Part shown: piece by piece, positions 37,792 to 46,987 of the stretch
Layout of the letters: each line of letters opens with the position of its first letter
How positions within the stretch are numbered: position 1 is the stretch's first letter
DNA from: Microbacterium testaceum StLB037
Lineage (GTDB): Bacteria; Actinomycetota; Actinomycetes; Actinomycetales; Microbacteriaceae
DNA length: 64,000 nt
Direction of reading: 5' to 3'
NCBI RefSeq assembly: GCF_000202635.1
Contig: NC_015125.1
Location: 2,976,001 to 3,040,000 of the forward strand
Program-made: the position numbers and the translations under genes
Notes under the pieces: generated by a model
Told to the model about the DNA's origin: nothing
Database searches by the model: none
The model's input: only the letters and a program-made list of their open reading frames with translations

Positions 37792-38982
37792 ATGTCGCAG
37801 GCGTTTCTCATCGGCGGTGCACGCACCCCGGTCGGACGGTACGGCGGGGCTTTGGCATCCGTCCGCCCCGACGATCTCGCGGCTCTCGTCGTCGGCGAAG
37901 CCGTGGCCCGTGCGGGCGTTCCTGCCGAGGCGATCGACGAGGTGATCCTCGGCGCGGCGAATCAGGCCGGCGAGGACAACCGCAACGTCGCACGGATGGC
38001 CGTGCTGCTCGCGGGGCTTCCGGATGCCATTCCCGGACTCACCGTGAACCGTCTCTGCGCCTCGGGGATGAGCGCGATCGCGCTCGCCGCGCAGGCCGTG
38101 CGGGCGGGTGACGCCGACATCGTCGTGGCCGGGGGTGTGGAGTCGATGACCCGCGCGCCCTGGGTGCAGGCGAAGCCCGCGAAGGCGTGGGCGAAGCCCG
38201 GCGAGGCGTTCGACACCTCGATCGGCTGGCGCTTCACCAACCCGCGGCTCGCGGCCCGCGACAGGGCGACCTTCACGATGCCCGAGACCGCCGAGGAGGT
38301 GGCCCGCGTCGACGGCATCTCGCGCGCCGACGCCGACGCCTTCGCCCTGCGGAGTCACGAACGGGCGATCCGGGCTCAGGATGCCGGGCACTTCCGCGAC
38401 GAGATCGTCGGTGTCGAGACACCTCGGGGTCTCGTCGACACCGACGAAGGGCCGCGGCGAGACACCTCGCTCGAGGTGCTCGCGGGGCTCCGACCCGTCG
38501 TGAAGGGCGGCGAGGTGGTGACCGCGGGCAACGCGAGCTCGCTCAACGACGGCGCGTCGGCGATCGTGGTGGCCAGCGCGGCGGCGGTGGAGCGCTACGG
38601 CCTGCGGGCACGCGCGCGGATCGTCGCGCACGCCTCGGCGGGAGTGGCTCCGGAGGTCATGGGGCTGGGTCCCGTGCCCGCGACGGAGAAGGCGCTCGCG
38701 AAGGCCAGGCTGTCGGCATCCGACCTGGGGGCGGTCGAGCTCAACGAGGCGTTCGCGTCGCAGTCGCTGGCGTGCATGCGTCGGCTCGGTCTCGACCCCG
38801 AGATCGTCAACGCCGACGGCGGGGCGATCGCGCTGGGGCACCCGCTCGGGTCCAGCGGGTCGCGGTTGCTGGTGACGCTGCTGGGCCGGTTGGAGCGCGA
38901 GGAAGCGCGCTACGGGCTCGCGACGATGTGCGTCGGCGTGGGGCAGGGGACGGCGATGATCGTGGAGCGGGTCGATGGCTGA
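37792..38982 (+). CDS. paaJ: 3-oxoadipyl-CoA/3-oxo-5,6-dehydrosuberyl-CoA thiolase
   Basis: A 396-residue thiolase of standard length with nucleophile Cys in 'VNRLCASGMSAI', His in 'GHPLGSSGS' and second Cys in 'TMCVGVGQGTAM'. Its place at the head of a paa operon points to the PaaJ role: thiolysis of 3-oxo-5,6-dehydrosuberyl-CoA and 3-oxoadipyl-CoA, the two C-C cleavage steps of phenylacetate breakdown. ATG 37792 has AGAGG six bases before it; ATG 37786 is also possible. It overlaps the next gene by eight bases. Confidence 0.9.
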   Translation: MSQAFLIGGARTPVGRYGGALASVRPDDLAALVVGEAVARAGVPAEAIDEVILGAANQAGEDNRNVARMAVLLAGLPDAIPGLTVNRLCASGMSAIALAAQAVRAGDADIVVAGGVESMTRAPWVQAKPAKAWAKPGEAFDTSIGWRFTNPRLAARDRATFTMPETAEEVARVDGISRADADAFALRSHERAIRAQDAGHFRDEIVGVETPRGLVDTDEGPRRDTSLEVLAGLRPVVKGGEVVTAGNASSLNDGASAIVVASAAAVERYGLRARARIVAHASAGVAPEVMGLGPVPATEKALAKARLSASDLGAVELNEAFASQSLACMRRLGLDPEIVNADGGAIALGHPLGSSGSRLLVTLLGRLEREEARYGLATMCVGVGQGTAMIVERVDG

Positions 38983-39889
38983 GGGGGCGGGGGTCCCGGG
39001 GGCTTCGACGGGCTCAGCCACCTCGGCGGGGGAGGCCCCTGAGGGTGTCGAAGGGACCGAGGCTCTCGTGGGTCGGGTCCCGGGGGCTTCGACGGGCTCA
39101 GCCACCTCTGCGGGGGAGGTCCCTGAGCCTGTCGAAGGGACCGGGATCCTCAGCGCGCCCCGCCTCCGCATCGAGGCCCGCGACGACCGCGTCGTCGCGA
39201 CCCTCGATCGCCCCGAGCGCCGCAACGCGATCGACCAGGCGATGATCGACGAGCTGCACGCGCTGTGCGCGGAGCTCGAGGAGCGGCCGCGCACCCTGAT
39301 CCTGACCGGGGCCGGCGGGATCTTCGCTGCCGGCGCCGACATCGCCCAGCTGCGCGAGCGCACCGGCGACGATGCCCGTCGGGGGATCAACGCCACCGCC
39401 TTCGACCGCATCCGCCACCTCCCGATGCCCGTGATCGCCGCCATCGACGGCTTCGCGCTGGGCGGGGGAGCGGAGCTGGCGTACGCCGCCGACATCCGCA
39501 TCGGCACCCCGCGCGTGCGCTTCGGGAACCCCGAACCCGGTCTCGGCATCATCGCCGCCGCCGGCGCGGCCTGGCGCTTGCCCGAGATCGTCGGGCACGC
39601 CCGTGCGAGCGAGCTGCTGCTCACCGCGCGCATGATCGACGCCGACGAGGCCCTCGCGTGGGGACTGCTGTCGAGCATCCACGAGCCCGACGCGTTGCTC
39701 GACGCCGCGCACGCGATCGCCGACCGGATCGCGGCGAACTCCGTGCGCGCGACCATCCTCACCAAGCGCGCGCTGCTCGCCCCGCGGGCGGAGCACCCGA
39801 CGATCGACGGCGACCTTCAGGCCGAGCTGTTCGACAGCGCCGACAAACGCGCGCGCATGACCGCGTTCCTCGAGAGGAAGAAGAAGTGA
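38975..39889 (+). CDS. paaF: enoyl-CoA hydratase (PaaF-type) with in-frame repeat at the N-terminus
   Basis: 304 residues. Residues about 6-56 are the translation of two tandem REP-like repeats ('GASTGSATSAGEVPEPVEGT'). The crotonase domain begins near 60: 'GADIAQLRER', oxyanion and Glu in 'FALGGGAELAYAADI', second Glu in 'FGNPEPGLGII'. Both catalytic Glu of true hydratases are present, so it can hydrate 2,3-dehydroadipyl-CoA. Without the repeat the length is the usual 250 or so. It overlaps genes on both sides (ATGGCTGA, GTGA). Confidence 0.88.
   Translation: MAEGAGVPGASTGSATSAGEAPEGVEGTEALVGRVPGASTGSATSAGEVPEPVEGTGILSAPRLRIEARDDRVVATLDRPERRNAIDQAMIDELHALCAELEERPRTLILTGAGGIFAAGADIAQLRERTGDDARRGINATAFDRIRHLPMPVIAAIDGFALGGGAELAYAADIRIGTPRVRFGNPEPGLGIIAAAGAAWRLPEIVGHARASELLLTARMIDADEALAWGLLSSIHEPDALLDAAHAIADRIAANSVRATILTKRALLAPRAEHPTIDGDLQAELFDSADKRARMTAFLERKKK
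38992..39142 (+). repeat. two tandem REP-like palindromic repeats inside paaF
   Basis: Copies at 38992-39058 and 39076-39142 (67 bp each) have inner arms of the CTTCGACnnGCTCAG / CTGAGnnTGTCGAAG type and GGTCCC/GGGACC ends. Both copies keep the reading frame. Confidence 0.85.
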
Positions 39890-40779
39890 CCCTTCCCGAC
39901 ACCACGTCCGCGCCCGATATCGCGAACGCCGGGTCCCCGGCATCCCTCCCCGCCACCGTCGGCGTCCTCGGCGGGGGCCGCATGGGCGCGGGGATCGCGC
40001 ACGCGTTCCTGCTCGCCGGAGCCCGCGTGCACGTCGTCGAGCGAGACGCCGCGGCCGCCGGGCAGGCGCGCGAGCGCGTCGAGACCGCCCTTGCTCGCTC
40101 GGTCGAGCGAGGAACGAAGATCCCGGATGCCGACTTCCTGACCACCGGAGACGATGCGGACGCGTTCGCCGAGGCGGGCCTCGTGATCGAGGCCGTGCCG
40201 GAGGATCGCGACCTCAAGCTCGACGCCCTCGCGCGGATCGAGGGAGCTGTGCGGGGCGACGCGGTTGTGGCATCCAACACCTCCTCCATCTCGATCGACG
40301 CGCTCGCCGCGTCGCTCGGCCGGCCCGAGCGGTTCCTCGGCCTGCACTTCTTCAACCCGGTGCCGGCGTCGGCGCTCGTCGAGGTCGTGACGGGGTCGGC
40401 CACCCTACCGGGGGTCGTGAGCGCGGCGACGAACTGGGTCGAGGCCATCGGCAAGACCGCCGTCGTCGTGCGCGATGCGCCGGGCTTCGCCTCCAGCCGC
40501 CTCGGCGTCGCCCTCGGGCTCGAGGCCATCCGCATGCTCGAGGAGGGTGTCGCCTCGGCCCACGACATCGACACGGCGATGGAGCTCGGGTACCGGCATC
40601 CGATGGGCCCCCTCCGCACGACCGACATCGTCGGTCTCGACGTGCGTCTGGGCATCGCCGAAGAACTCGAGCGCGCGTTCGGCGCGCGCTTCACCCCGCC
40701 CGCGCTGCTGCGAGAGCTCGTCGCCCAGGGGCACCTGGGCCGCAAGACCGGCCGCGGATTCTACGAATGGAGCGAATGA
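39886..40779 (+). CDS. paaH: 3-hydroxyacyl-CoA dehydrogenase
   Basis: 297 residues. NAD-binding motif 'VGVLGGGRMGAGIAHAFLLA' lies near 25-44. 'VIEAVPEDRDLK', catalytic 'NTSSISI' and 'GLHFFNPVP' (His of the dyad) follow, then the C-terminal helical domain ('VRDAPGFASSRLG', 'GYRHPMGPLRTTDIVGLDV'). It oxidises 3-hydroxyadipyl-CoA to 3-oxoadipyl-CoA. The GTG start overlaps the paaF stop (GTGA) with GAGAGGAAGAA upstream; paaZ starts within its stop (ATGA). Confidence 0.92.
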   Translation: MTLPDTTSAPDIANAGSPASLPATVGVLGGGRMGAGIAHAFLLAGARVHVVERDAAAAGQARERVETALARSVERGTKIPDADFLTTGDDADAFAEAGLVIEAVPEDRDLKLDALARIEGAVRGDAVVASNTSSISIDALAASLGRPERFLGLHFFNPVPASALVEVVTGSATLPGVVSAATNWVEAIGKTAVVVRDAPGFASSRLGVALGLEAIRMLEEGVASAHDIDTAMELGYRHPMGPLRTTDIVGLDVRLGIAEELERAFGARFTPPALLRELVAQGHLGRKTGRGFYEWSE

Positions 40780-42830
40780 TGACGTTTCTCCCCAGCTACG
40801 TGAACGGTGCGTGGTGGGCGCCCGGGAGCGACCCCGACGCGGCGATCGTGCGCGACGCCTCGACGGGGGAGGAGATCGTGCGCATCAGCACTCGCGGGCT
40901 CGATCTCGCGGGCGCCATCGCCTACGCCCGCCGCGAGGGACAGAAGAATCTTGGCGCCCTCACCTTCCCTCAGCGCGCGATGGTGCTGAAGAACCTCGCG
41001 ATCGCGCTGAACGAGCGCCGCGAAGAGCTGTACGCCCTCTCGGAGCGCTCCGGCTCGACCCGTCGCGACTCGCTCAGCGACATCGACGGCGGGATCGGCG
41101 TGCTCTTCACGTTCTCGTCGAAGGCGCGGCGCGAGCTGCCCGCCGGCAAGGTCGTGCTCGACGGTCCGATCGAGCCCCTGTCGAAGGACGGCTCCTTCCT
41201 CGGCCGGCACGTCTACACGCGCCTCCCCGGGGTCGCGGTGCAGATCAACGCCTTCAACTTCCCCATGTGGGGAGCGCTCGAGAAGTTCGCGCCCGCGTTC
41301 CTGGCCGGGCTCCCCACGATCGTCAAGCCCGCGACCCCGACGGCATACGTCGCCGAGGCGTGGGTGCGGATGGTCGTCGCGACCGGCCTGCTGCCCGAGG
41401 GATCGCTGCAACTGGTGAGCGGCAGCGTCCCGGGCCTGTTCGACCTGCTCGACCTCGGCGACACCGTCGGGTTCACCGGCAGCGCCTCGACCGCCGAGCG
41501 TCTGCGCGCCCAGGCGAAGCCCGGCGTGCGCTTCACGAGCGAGACCGACTCGATCAACGCCTCGATCCTCGGTCCCGACGCCGTGCCCGGCACCCCCGAG
41601 TTCGACGCCTACGTCAAGCAACTGCTCGTCGAGCTGACCACCAAGGCGGGGCAGAAGTGCACGGCGATCCGCCGCGCGATCGTGCCGAGGGGGACGACGG
41701 ATGCCGTGGCCGAGGCGCTGCGCGCGAAGATCGCCGAGCGTGTGGTCATCGGTGATCCGCGCGCTGAGGGCGTGACGATGGGACCGGTCGTCTCGCTCGC
41801 GCAGCGCGACGAGGTGCTGCGGCAGGTGCGCGCGCTCGAGGAAGCCGGGGGCCGCTTCGTCGTGGGCTCGGCCGACGCCCCGGAGGGGGCGCCCGCCGAC
41901 GGCGCCTTCCTCCAGCCCATGCTCCTGGCCTTCGCGGATGCCACGACCCCGGCCGTCAACGACATCGAGGCCTTCGGGCCCGTCGCGAGCATCGTCGAGT
42001 ACGCCGACGTCGCGGACGCGGCGACCATCGTGGCGCGCGGCGGCGGCTCGCTCGTCACGAGCGTTGCCACCCACGACCCCGACGTCGCGACCGAGCTGCT
42101 CACCCGCATGGGCGCGATGAACGGCCGGGTGCTCTTCCTCGACCGCGACGACGCGCGCACCTCGACCGGCCATGGCGCCCCCGTGCCGCACCTTGTGCAC
42201 GGCGGACCCGGCCGCGCCGGCGGTGGCGAGGAGCTCGGCGGCATCCGCTCCGTGCTCCATTACATGCAGCGCACGGCGATCCAAGGCTCGCCGCGCATGC
42301 TGACCGCGCTCACCGGGGTGTGGCATCCGGGAGCCGAGACCGACTCCGCCGGCACGCACCCGTTCCGCAAGCCCCTCTCGGACCTCCGGATCGGGGATGC
42401 CGTGGAGTCGGCCGAACGCGAGGTCACCCTCGACGACATCGAGGTGTTCGCGAACTTCACCGGCGACACGTTCTACGCGCACATGGACGAGGAGTCCGCC
42501 GCGGCGAACCCGTTCTTCCCGGGGCGCGTTGCGCACGGCTACCTCCTCGTGTCGTGGGCGGCGGGGCTGTTCGTGGACCCGGCGCCCGGTCCGGTGCTGG
42601 CCAACTCGGGCCTCGAGAACCTGCGCTTCGTCACGCCGGTCTCACCCGGCGACCGCATCCGCGTCGCCCTCACGGCGAAGCAGATCACCCCGCGCGAGAC
42701 CGACGAGTACGGCGAGGTGCGGTGGGACGCCGTGATCCGCAACCAGGATGACGAGATCGTCGCGCAGTACGACGTGCTGACGCTCGTGGCGAAGACGTGG
42801 GCACCCGCTCCCGTGGCGGTGCCGGCATGA
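40776..42830 (+). CDS. paaZ: PaaZ: oxepin-CoA hydrolase / semialdehyde dehydrogenase
   Basis: 684 residues, two domains. The aldehyde dehydrogenase part (1-530) has 'NAFNFPMWG', 'GFTGSASTAERLR', the Glu in 'TSETDSINASIL' and the catalytic Cys in 'KAGQKCTAIRRAIV'. The MaoC-type hydratase part (about 550-680) has 'FANFTGDTFYAHMDEESAAA' and 'GRVAHGYLLVS'. The hydratase opens the oxepin ring and the dehydrogenase oxidises the resulting aldehyde. Both active sites appear intact. ATGA overlaps at both ends. Confidence 0.96.
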   Translation: MMTFLPSYVNGAWWAPGSDPDAAIVRDASTGEEIVRISTRGLDLAGAIAYARREGQKNLGALTFPQRAMVLKNLAIALNERREELYALSERSGSTRRDSLSDIDGGIGVLFTFSSKARRELPAGKVVLDGPIEPLSKDGSFLGRHVYTRLPGVAVQINAFNFPMWGALEKFAPAFLAGLPTIVKPATPTAYVAEAWVRMVVATGLLPEGSLQLVSGSVPGLFDLLDLGDTVGFTGSASTAERLRAQAKPGVRFTSETDSINASILGPDAVPGTPEFDAYVKQLLVELTTKAGQKCTAIRRAIVPRGTTDAVAEALRAKIAERVVIGDPRAEGVTMGPVVSLAQRDEVLRQVRALEEAGGRFVVGSADAPEGAPADGAFLQPMLLAFADATTPAVNDIEAFGPVASIVEYADVADAATIVARGGGSLVTSVATHDPDVATELLTRMGAMNGRVLFLDRDDARTSTGHGAPVPHLVHGGPGRAGGGEELGGIRSVLHYMQRTAIQGSPRMLTALTGVWHPGAETDSAGTHPFRKPLSDLRIGDAVESAEREVTLDDIEVFANFTGDTFYAHMDEESAAANPFFPGRVAHGYLLVSWAAGLFVDPAPGPVLANSGLENLRFVTPVSPGDRIRVALTAKQITPRETDEYGEVRWDAVIRNQDDEIVAQYDVLTLVAKTWAPAPVAVPA

Positions 42831-43519
42831 GCCTGCGGCCGATGATGCGGAACGACCGCGCGTCGGCGATGCTCGGCATGGTCGTCGAGCACGACGAGCC
42901 GGGGGAGTCGCGCGTGTCGATGACCGTGCGCGACGACATGCTCAACGGCTTCGCCATCACCCATGGCGGGCTCGTCTTCACCCTCGCCGACACCGCCTTC
43001 GCGATCGCGTGCAACGAGGACGAGCGGGTCACCGTCGCCGGGGGCGCGGACATCACGTTCCTGAAGTCGACCACCGCGGGGCAGACGCTCACGGCGACGG
43101 CCGAGCGGCGGGCCCGCAGCGGTCGTACGGGCCTCTACGACATCCGCGTGACCGATGAGAAGGGCGACCTCGTCGCCGAGGTGCGAGGCCGCAGCATCAC
43201 GACGGATCGGCGACCGCCGGTCCCGGTCCCTTCGACGGGCTCAGGGACCTCTGATGCGCGGGTGGCTGAGCCTGTCGAAGCCTCCGGCCCCCGATCCGCG
43301 TCGGTTCCGGTCCCTTCGACAAGCTCAGGGACCTCGGCCGCGCCGGTGGCTGAGCGTGTCGAAGCCTCCGGCCGCCGATCCGCGGCGGTTCCGGTCCCTT
43401 CGACAAGCTCAGGGACCTCGGCCGCGCCGGTGGCTGAGCCTGTCGAAGCCTCCGGCCCCCAGCCCTCGAACGACCCCGAGCGCGACGGCGCGCTCCGCAC
43501 CACGGAGGTGTCCCGATGA
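42827..43519 (+). CDS. paaI: PaaI hotdog thioesterase with in-frame repeat tail
   Basis: 230 residues. Residues 1-125 form a hotdog domain with 'NGFAITHGGLVFTLADTAFA' (His and Asp of the PaaI active site) and 'DITFLKSTTAGQTLTA'. From about 133 to 212 the protein is three tandem 28-residue units read from an 84-bp repeat ('VPVPSTSSGTSAAPVAEPV'). PaaI hydrolyses ring-hydroxylated phenylacetyl-CoA dead-end products and frees CoA. A tail this long is not part of the family. ATGA overlaps with paaZ and paaK. Confidence 0.92.
   Translation: MSLRPMMRNDRASAMLGMVVEHDEPGESRVSMTVRDDMLNGFAITHGGLVFTLADTAFAIACNEDERVTVAGGADITFLKSTTAGQTLTATAERRARSGRTGLYDIRVTDEKGDLVAEVRGRSITTDRRPPVPVPSTGSGTSDARVAEPVEASGPRSASVPVPSTSSGTSAAPVAERVEASGRRSAAVPVPSTSSGTSAAPVAEPVEASGPQPSNDPERDGALRTTEVSR
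43225..43460 (+). repeat. REP-like repeat, nearly three 84-bp copies, inside paaI
   Basis: Units begin at 43225, 43309 and 43393. Each holds GGTCCCTTCGAC...GCTCAGGGACC and then GGTGGCTGAG...GTCGAAGCC. The 84-bp period is a multiple of three, so the frame is kept. Confidence 0.9.
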
Positions 43520-44826
43520 CCCTGACGACCGCATCGCGCCCGGACTTCCTGGCATCCGTCGATCCCACCGGCATCCCACTCGAGAGTCTGCGTGCGCTGC
43601 AGCTCGAGCGCCTGCAATGGACGGTGCGCCACGCCTACGACAACGTCGCCCTCTACCGCCGGAAGTTCGACGAGGCCGGCGTCGGTCCCGACGACATCCG
43701 GAGCCTCGACGACATCCGCCTCCTGCCGTTCACCACCAAGGCCGACCTGCGCGAGACCTACCCCTTCGGCATGTTCGCCGTGCCGATGCCCGATGTCCGT
43801 CGCATCCACGCATCATCCGGCACGACCGGGCGTCCCACCGTCGTCGGCTACACCGCGGGCGACCTCGACCGCTGGGCCGATCTCGTCGCGCGATCGCTGA
43901 GCGCCGCGGGCATCCGCGCCGGCGATCGCGTGCACAACGCCTACGGCTACGGCCTGTTCACCGGCGGACTCGGCGCCCACGCGGGCATCGAGCGGCTCGG
44001 CGCGACCGTGATCCCGATGTCGGGCGGGCAGACCGCTCGGCAGGCGCAGCTCATCCAGGACTTCGAACCGGATGCCATCCTCTGCACGCCGAGCTACCTC
44101 CTCACCATCGCCGATGCGCTCGAGGCGGCGGGCGTCGACCCGCGCTCGACCTCGCTCAGGGTCGCGGTGCTCGGTGCGGAGCCGTGGACGAACGAGATGC
44201 GTCGAGAGATCGAGCGCCGCCTCGACATCGTCGCCGTCGACATCTACGGCCTCAGCGAGGTGATGGGTCCGGGCGTGGCATCCGAGAGCGCCCTCACCAA
44301 GGACGGACCGCACATCTGGGAGGATCACTTCCTTCCCGAGACGATCGACGGCGACACGGGCGCGCCCGTCGCCGACGGCGAGCTCGGCGAGCTCGTCTTC
44401 ACCTCGCTCACCAAGGAGGCCTTCCCGGTCATCCGCTACCGCACGCGCGACCTCACCCGCCTGCAGCCCGGCACCGCGTTCCCGGCCATGCGGCGCATCG
44501 AGAAGATCACCGGGCGCAACGACGACATGATCATCCTGCGCGGCGTGAACCTCTTCCCGACGCAGATCGAGGAGATCGTGCTGGGGATCGAGAAGCTCAC
44601 CCCGCACTTCGTGCTCGAGCTGCGGCGAGAGGGGCGAATGGATGCCATGACCGTCCGCATCGAACGGCATCCGGCCCTCGAGCGCGAGGTGTGCGAGGCC
44701 GCCGGCGTCGTGCTCCAGCAACGCATCAAGGTGCTCATCGGCACGAGTGTCGACGTGCGCGTCGAGGAGCCCGGCACGCTGCCCCGCAGCGAGGGCAAGT
44801 ACAAGCGCGTCTACGACCTGCGCTGA
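43516..44826 (+). CDS. paaK: phenylacetate-CoA ligase
   Basis: A 436-residue adenylate-forming enzyme of PaaK type. The P-loop-like ATP motif is 'IHASSGTTGRPTVVGY'. 'YGYGLFTGGLG', 'DIYGLSEVMGPGVA', 'RYRTRDLT' and 'GRNDDMIILRGVNLFP' follow. The C-terminal catalytic Lys region 'EGKYKRVYDL' is present. It activates phenylacetate with ATP and CoA, the first committed step. Last gene of the first paa operon, coupled by ATGA to paaI. A palindromic repeat after it probably ends transcription. Confidence 0.95.
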   Translation: MTLTTASRPDFLASVDPTGIPLESLRALQLERLQWTVRHAYDNVALYRRKFDEAGVGPDDIRSLDDIRLLPFTTKADLRETYPFGMFAVPMPDVRRIHASSGTTGRPTVVGYTAGDLDRWADLVARSLSAAGIRAGDRVHNAYGYGLFTGGLGAHAGIERLGATVIPMSGGQTARQAQLIQDFEPDAILCTPSYLLTIADALEAAGVDPRSTSLRVAVLGAEPWTNEMRREIERRLDIVAVDIYGLSEVMGPGVASESALTKDGPHIWEDHFLPETIDGDTGAPVADGELGELVFTSLTKEAFPVIRYRTRDLTRLQPGTAFPAMRRIEKITGRNDDMIILRGVNLFPTQIEEIVLGIEKLTPHFVLELRREGRMDAMTVRIERHPALEREVCEAAGVVLQQRIKVLIGTSVDVRVEEPGTLPRSEGKYKRVYDLR

Positions 44827-44861
44827 CCCCGGGCCGCCGGCCCGCGCCGAGGACGCACTGC

Positions 44862-44911
44862 TTCGTCGAGACCGCACCCGTTCGATGCCGATCGGATGCG
44901 GTCTCGACGAA
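44862..44911. repeat. intergenic palindromic repeat, probable two-way terminator (copy 2)
   Basis: Perfect 15-bp arms TTCGTCGAGACCGCA (44862-44876) and its complement (44897-44911) have a 20-base loop. It shares its core with the element at 9218-9256, and like it lies between convergent genes. Confidence 0.65.
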
Positions 44912-44956
44912 CGCACACGGTCTCGGCGACGCGGCGGCCGCGGCGGCGGCGCGTCG

Positions 44957-45619
44957 TCAGGACCCCGCGCGCGCCAGCGGGGTGTCGTCGAGGCCGGCGA
45001 TCAGGTCGCGGAGGCTGTCGAAGACCTCGACCGCCCCGGCATCCCGAAGCTCCTCCGGCGCGAAGCCGCCGGTGCGCACCGCGACCGTGGGGATGTGCGC
45101 CTTCGCCGCGGCGATGGCATCCCAGGGGGAGTCGCCGATCATGATCCCGCCGGAGCCGGGAACCCGGTCGAGCGCGGTCTGCACGAGATCGGGCGCGGGC
45201 TTGCTGGCCTCGACGTCGTCGGAGGTGGTCCACGCGTCGGCGAGATCGCGCGCGTCGACGAGGTCGAGGAAGTGCTCGACGTGGTCACTCTTGCCGGAGC
45301 TCGCGAGCACCACCTGGAAACCGCGCTCCTTCACCGCGACGAGCAGGTCGTGGGCGCCGTTGAAGGGGCGGACCTCGTCGATGAAGGGCTCGAACTCCTC
45401 GGTCCACGCGGCGCGCAGCGCCTCGCCGTGCGCGTTCTCGACGTCGTCGCTCGTGAGGGAGGGGACGAGCTGGTCGCCGCCCATGCCGATCGCCCGGTGG
45501 ATACGCCAGATCGGCAGCACGATGTCGAACCGGAGGAACGAGCGGTACCACGCGAGGGCGTGCTGGTAGTTGGTGTCGACGAGGGTGCCGTCGACGTCGA
45601 AGATCGCGGTGTCGGCCAT
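44957..45619 (-). CDS. HAD-superfamily hydrolase (phosphoglycolate-phosphatase-like)
   Basis: 220 residues. Motif I '[14 protein letters not shown]' has nucleophile D8 and D10; motif II lies in '[13 protein letters not shown]'; motif III Lys in 'ASKPAPDLV'; motif IV '[15 protein letters not shown]'. A helical cap is inserted after motif I. It belongs to the subfamily of Gph/beta-phosphoglucomutase; the substrate is open. It lies antisense between the two paa operons and reads toward paaK. Its promoter region overlaps the paaA promoter. Confidence 0.88.
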   Translation of the reverse strand: MADTAIFDVDGTLVDTNYQHALAWYRSFLRFDIVLPIWRIHRAIGMGGDQLVPSLTSDDVENAHGEALRAAWTEEFEPFIDEVRPFNGAHDLLVAVKERGFQVVLASSGKSDHVEHFLDLVDARDLADAWTTSDDVEASKPAPDLVQTALDRVPGSGGIMIGDSPWDAIAAAKAHIPTVAVRTGGFAPEELRDAGAVEVFDSLRDLIAGLDDTPLARAGS

Positions 45620-45689
45620 GACCCCACTTCATCCGCTTGCGCGAGAAGCCGCAGCACCGTTGCGGTGCCCTCCGCCCTCCGCTACAGTT

Positions 45690-45712
45690 TTACTGAACGA
45701 TCGGTCTGTAAA
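45690..45712 (+). promoter_or_regulatory. PaaR/TetR-type operator of the paaABCDEG operon
   Basis: It carries the same 17-mer as at 37715. Here the symmetry is longer: the core palindrome spans 45692-45709 and is flanked by TTTAC and GTAAA. It ends just before the AAGGAG of paaA, so a bound repressor would block transcription start. Confidence 0.78.
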
Positions 45713-45722
45713 GGAGTCGACG

Positions 45723-46682
45723 ATGACGATGACCGCCCCCCTTCCCGACGCCGCTGAGGGCGAGGCGATGTTCGACGCCCTCATCGAGGCGGACGGTCGC
45801 ATCGAGCCTCGGGACTGGATGCCGGAGGGCTACCGCCGCACGCTGATCCGTCAGATCTCCCAGCACGCGCACTCCGAGATCATCGGCATGCAGCCGGAGG
45901 GAGCCTGGATCACCCGGGCGCCCAGCCTCAAGCGCAAGTCGATCCTGCTGGCGAAGGTGCAGGATGAAGCGGGCCACGGCCTCTACCTCTACTCGGCCGC
46001 GCAGACGCTCGGCATCACGCGCGACGAGATGACGCAGCAGCTCGTCGACGGCAAGGCACGCTACTCGTCGATCTTCAACTACCCGACCCCGACGTGGGCC
46101 GACATGGGCGCGATCGGCTGGCTCGTCGACGGAGCCGCGATCTGCAACCAGGTGCCGCTGTGCCGCGCCTCCTACGGACCCTACGGGCGCGCGATGGTGC
46201 GCATCTGTAAAGAGGAGTCGTTCCACCAGCGCCAGGGGTTCGAGATCCTTCTCACCCTCATGCAGGGCACCGACGAGCAGCGTGAGATGGCTCAGGATGC
46301 CGTGAACCGCTGGTACTGGCCGAGTCTGATGATGTTCGGTCCTCCCGACGACGATTCGCCCAATTCGGCGCAGTCGACGGCGTGGAACATCAAGCGCTTC
46401 AGCAACGACGTGCTCCGTCAGCGTTTCGTCTCGATGCTCGTGCCGCAGGCGGCGGTGCTCGGGGTGACGCTGCCCGACCCCGACCTGCGCTTCAACGAGG
46501 AGACGGGCGAGTACGACATGGGCGAGATCGACTGGAGCGAGTTCCACGAGGTGCTCGCCGGCCGCGGACCGCTGAACACGATGCGCCGCCAGCACCGCCG
46601 CGACGCGCACGAAGAAGGTGCGTGGGTGCGCGAGGCCGCCGCGGCGTACGCCGCGAAGAAGAGCGCCAAGGTGGCCGCCTGA
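45723..46682 (+). CDS. paaA: 1,2-phenylacetyl-CoA epoxidase, catalytic subunit
   Basis: 319 residues, the standard length. Diiron ligands lie in helices 'HAHSEIIGM', '[16 protein letters not shown]' and '[18 protein letters not shown]'. 'DYRLNxE'-like '[20 protein letters not shown]' lies near the end. With PaaB, C, D and E it epoxidises the aromatic ring of phenylacetyl-CoA. ATG follows AAGGAG by six bases. paaB begins within its stop (TGATG). First gene of the second paa operon. Confidence 0.97.
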   Translation: MTMTAPLPDAAEGEAMFDALIEADGRIEPRDWMPEGYRRTLIRQISQHAHSEIIGMQPEGAWITRAPSLKRKSILLAKVQDEAGHGLYLYSAAQTLGITRDEMTQQLVDGKARYSSIFNYPTPTWADMGAIGWLVDGAAICNQVPLCRASYGPYGRAMVRICKEESFHQRQGFEILLTLMQGTDEQREMAQDAVNRWYWPSLMMFGPPDDDSPNSAQSTAWNIKRFSNDVLRQRFVSMLVPQAAVLGVTLPDPDLRFNEETGEYDMGEIDWSEFHEVLAGRGPLNTMRRQHRRDAHEEGAWVREAAAAYAAKKSAKVAA

Positions 46683-46987
46683 TGGCGACCCCGGGCGGTA
46701 GCCCCGCCGAGACCTGGCCCCTGTGGGAGGTGTTCGTCCGTGCGAACCGCGGCCTCAGCCACGTGCACGTCGGTTCGCTCCACGCCCCCGACGCCGAGCT
46801 CGCCGTGCGCAATGCGCGCGACCTCTACACCCGTCGGGGCGAGGGCGTGTCGGTGTGGGTCGTGCCTTCGGACGCCGTGACCACGAGCGATCCGGGACAG
46901 AAGGGTGCCTTCTTCGAGTCGCCGGCGGGCAAGAACTACCGGCACGCGGTCTACTACACCGCGTCCGAGGGGGTGCCGCACCTGTGA
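46682..46987 (+). CDS. paaB: phenylacetyl-CoA epoxidase structural subunit PaaB
   Basis: 101 residues. Typical opening 'WPLWEVFVRANRGLSHVHVG' is followed by 'SLHAPDAELAVRNARDLYTR' and 'GVSVWVVPSDAV'. PaaB bridges PaaAC units in the complex. It is coupled to paaA by TGATG and to paaC by GTGA. Confidence 0.96.
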   Translation: MATPGGSPAETWPLWEVFVRANRGLSHVHVGSLHAPDAELAVRNARDLYTRRGEGVSVWVVPSDAVTTSDPGQKGAFFESPAGKNYRHAVYYTASEGVPHL

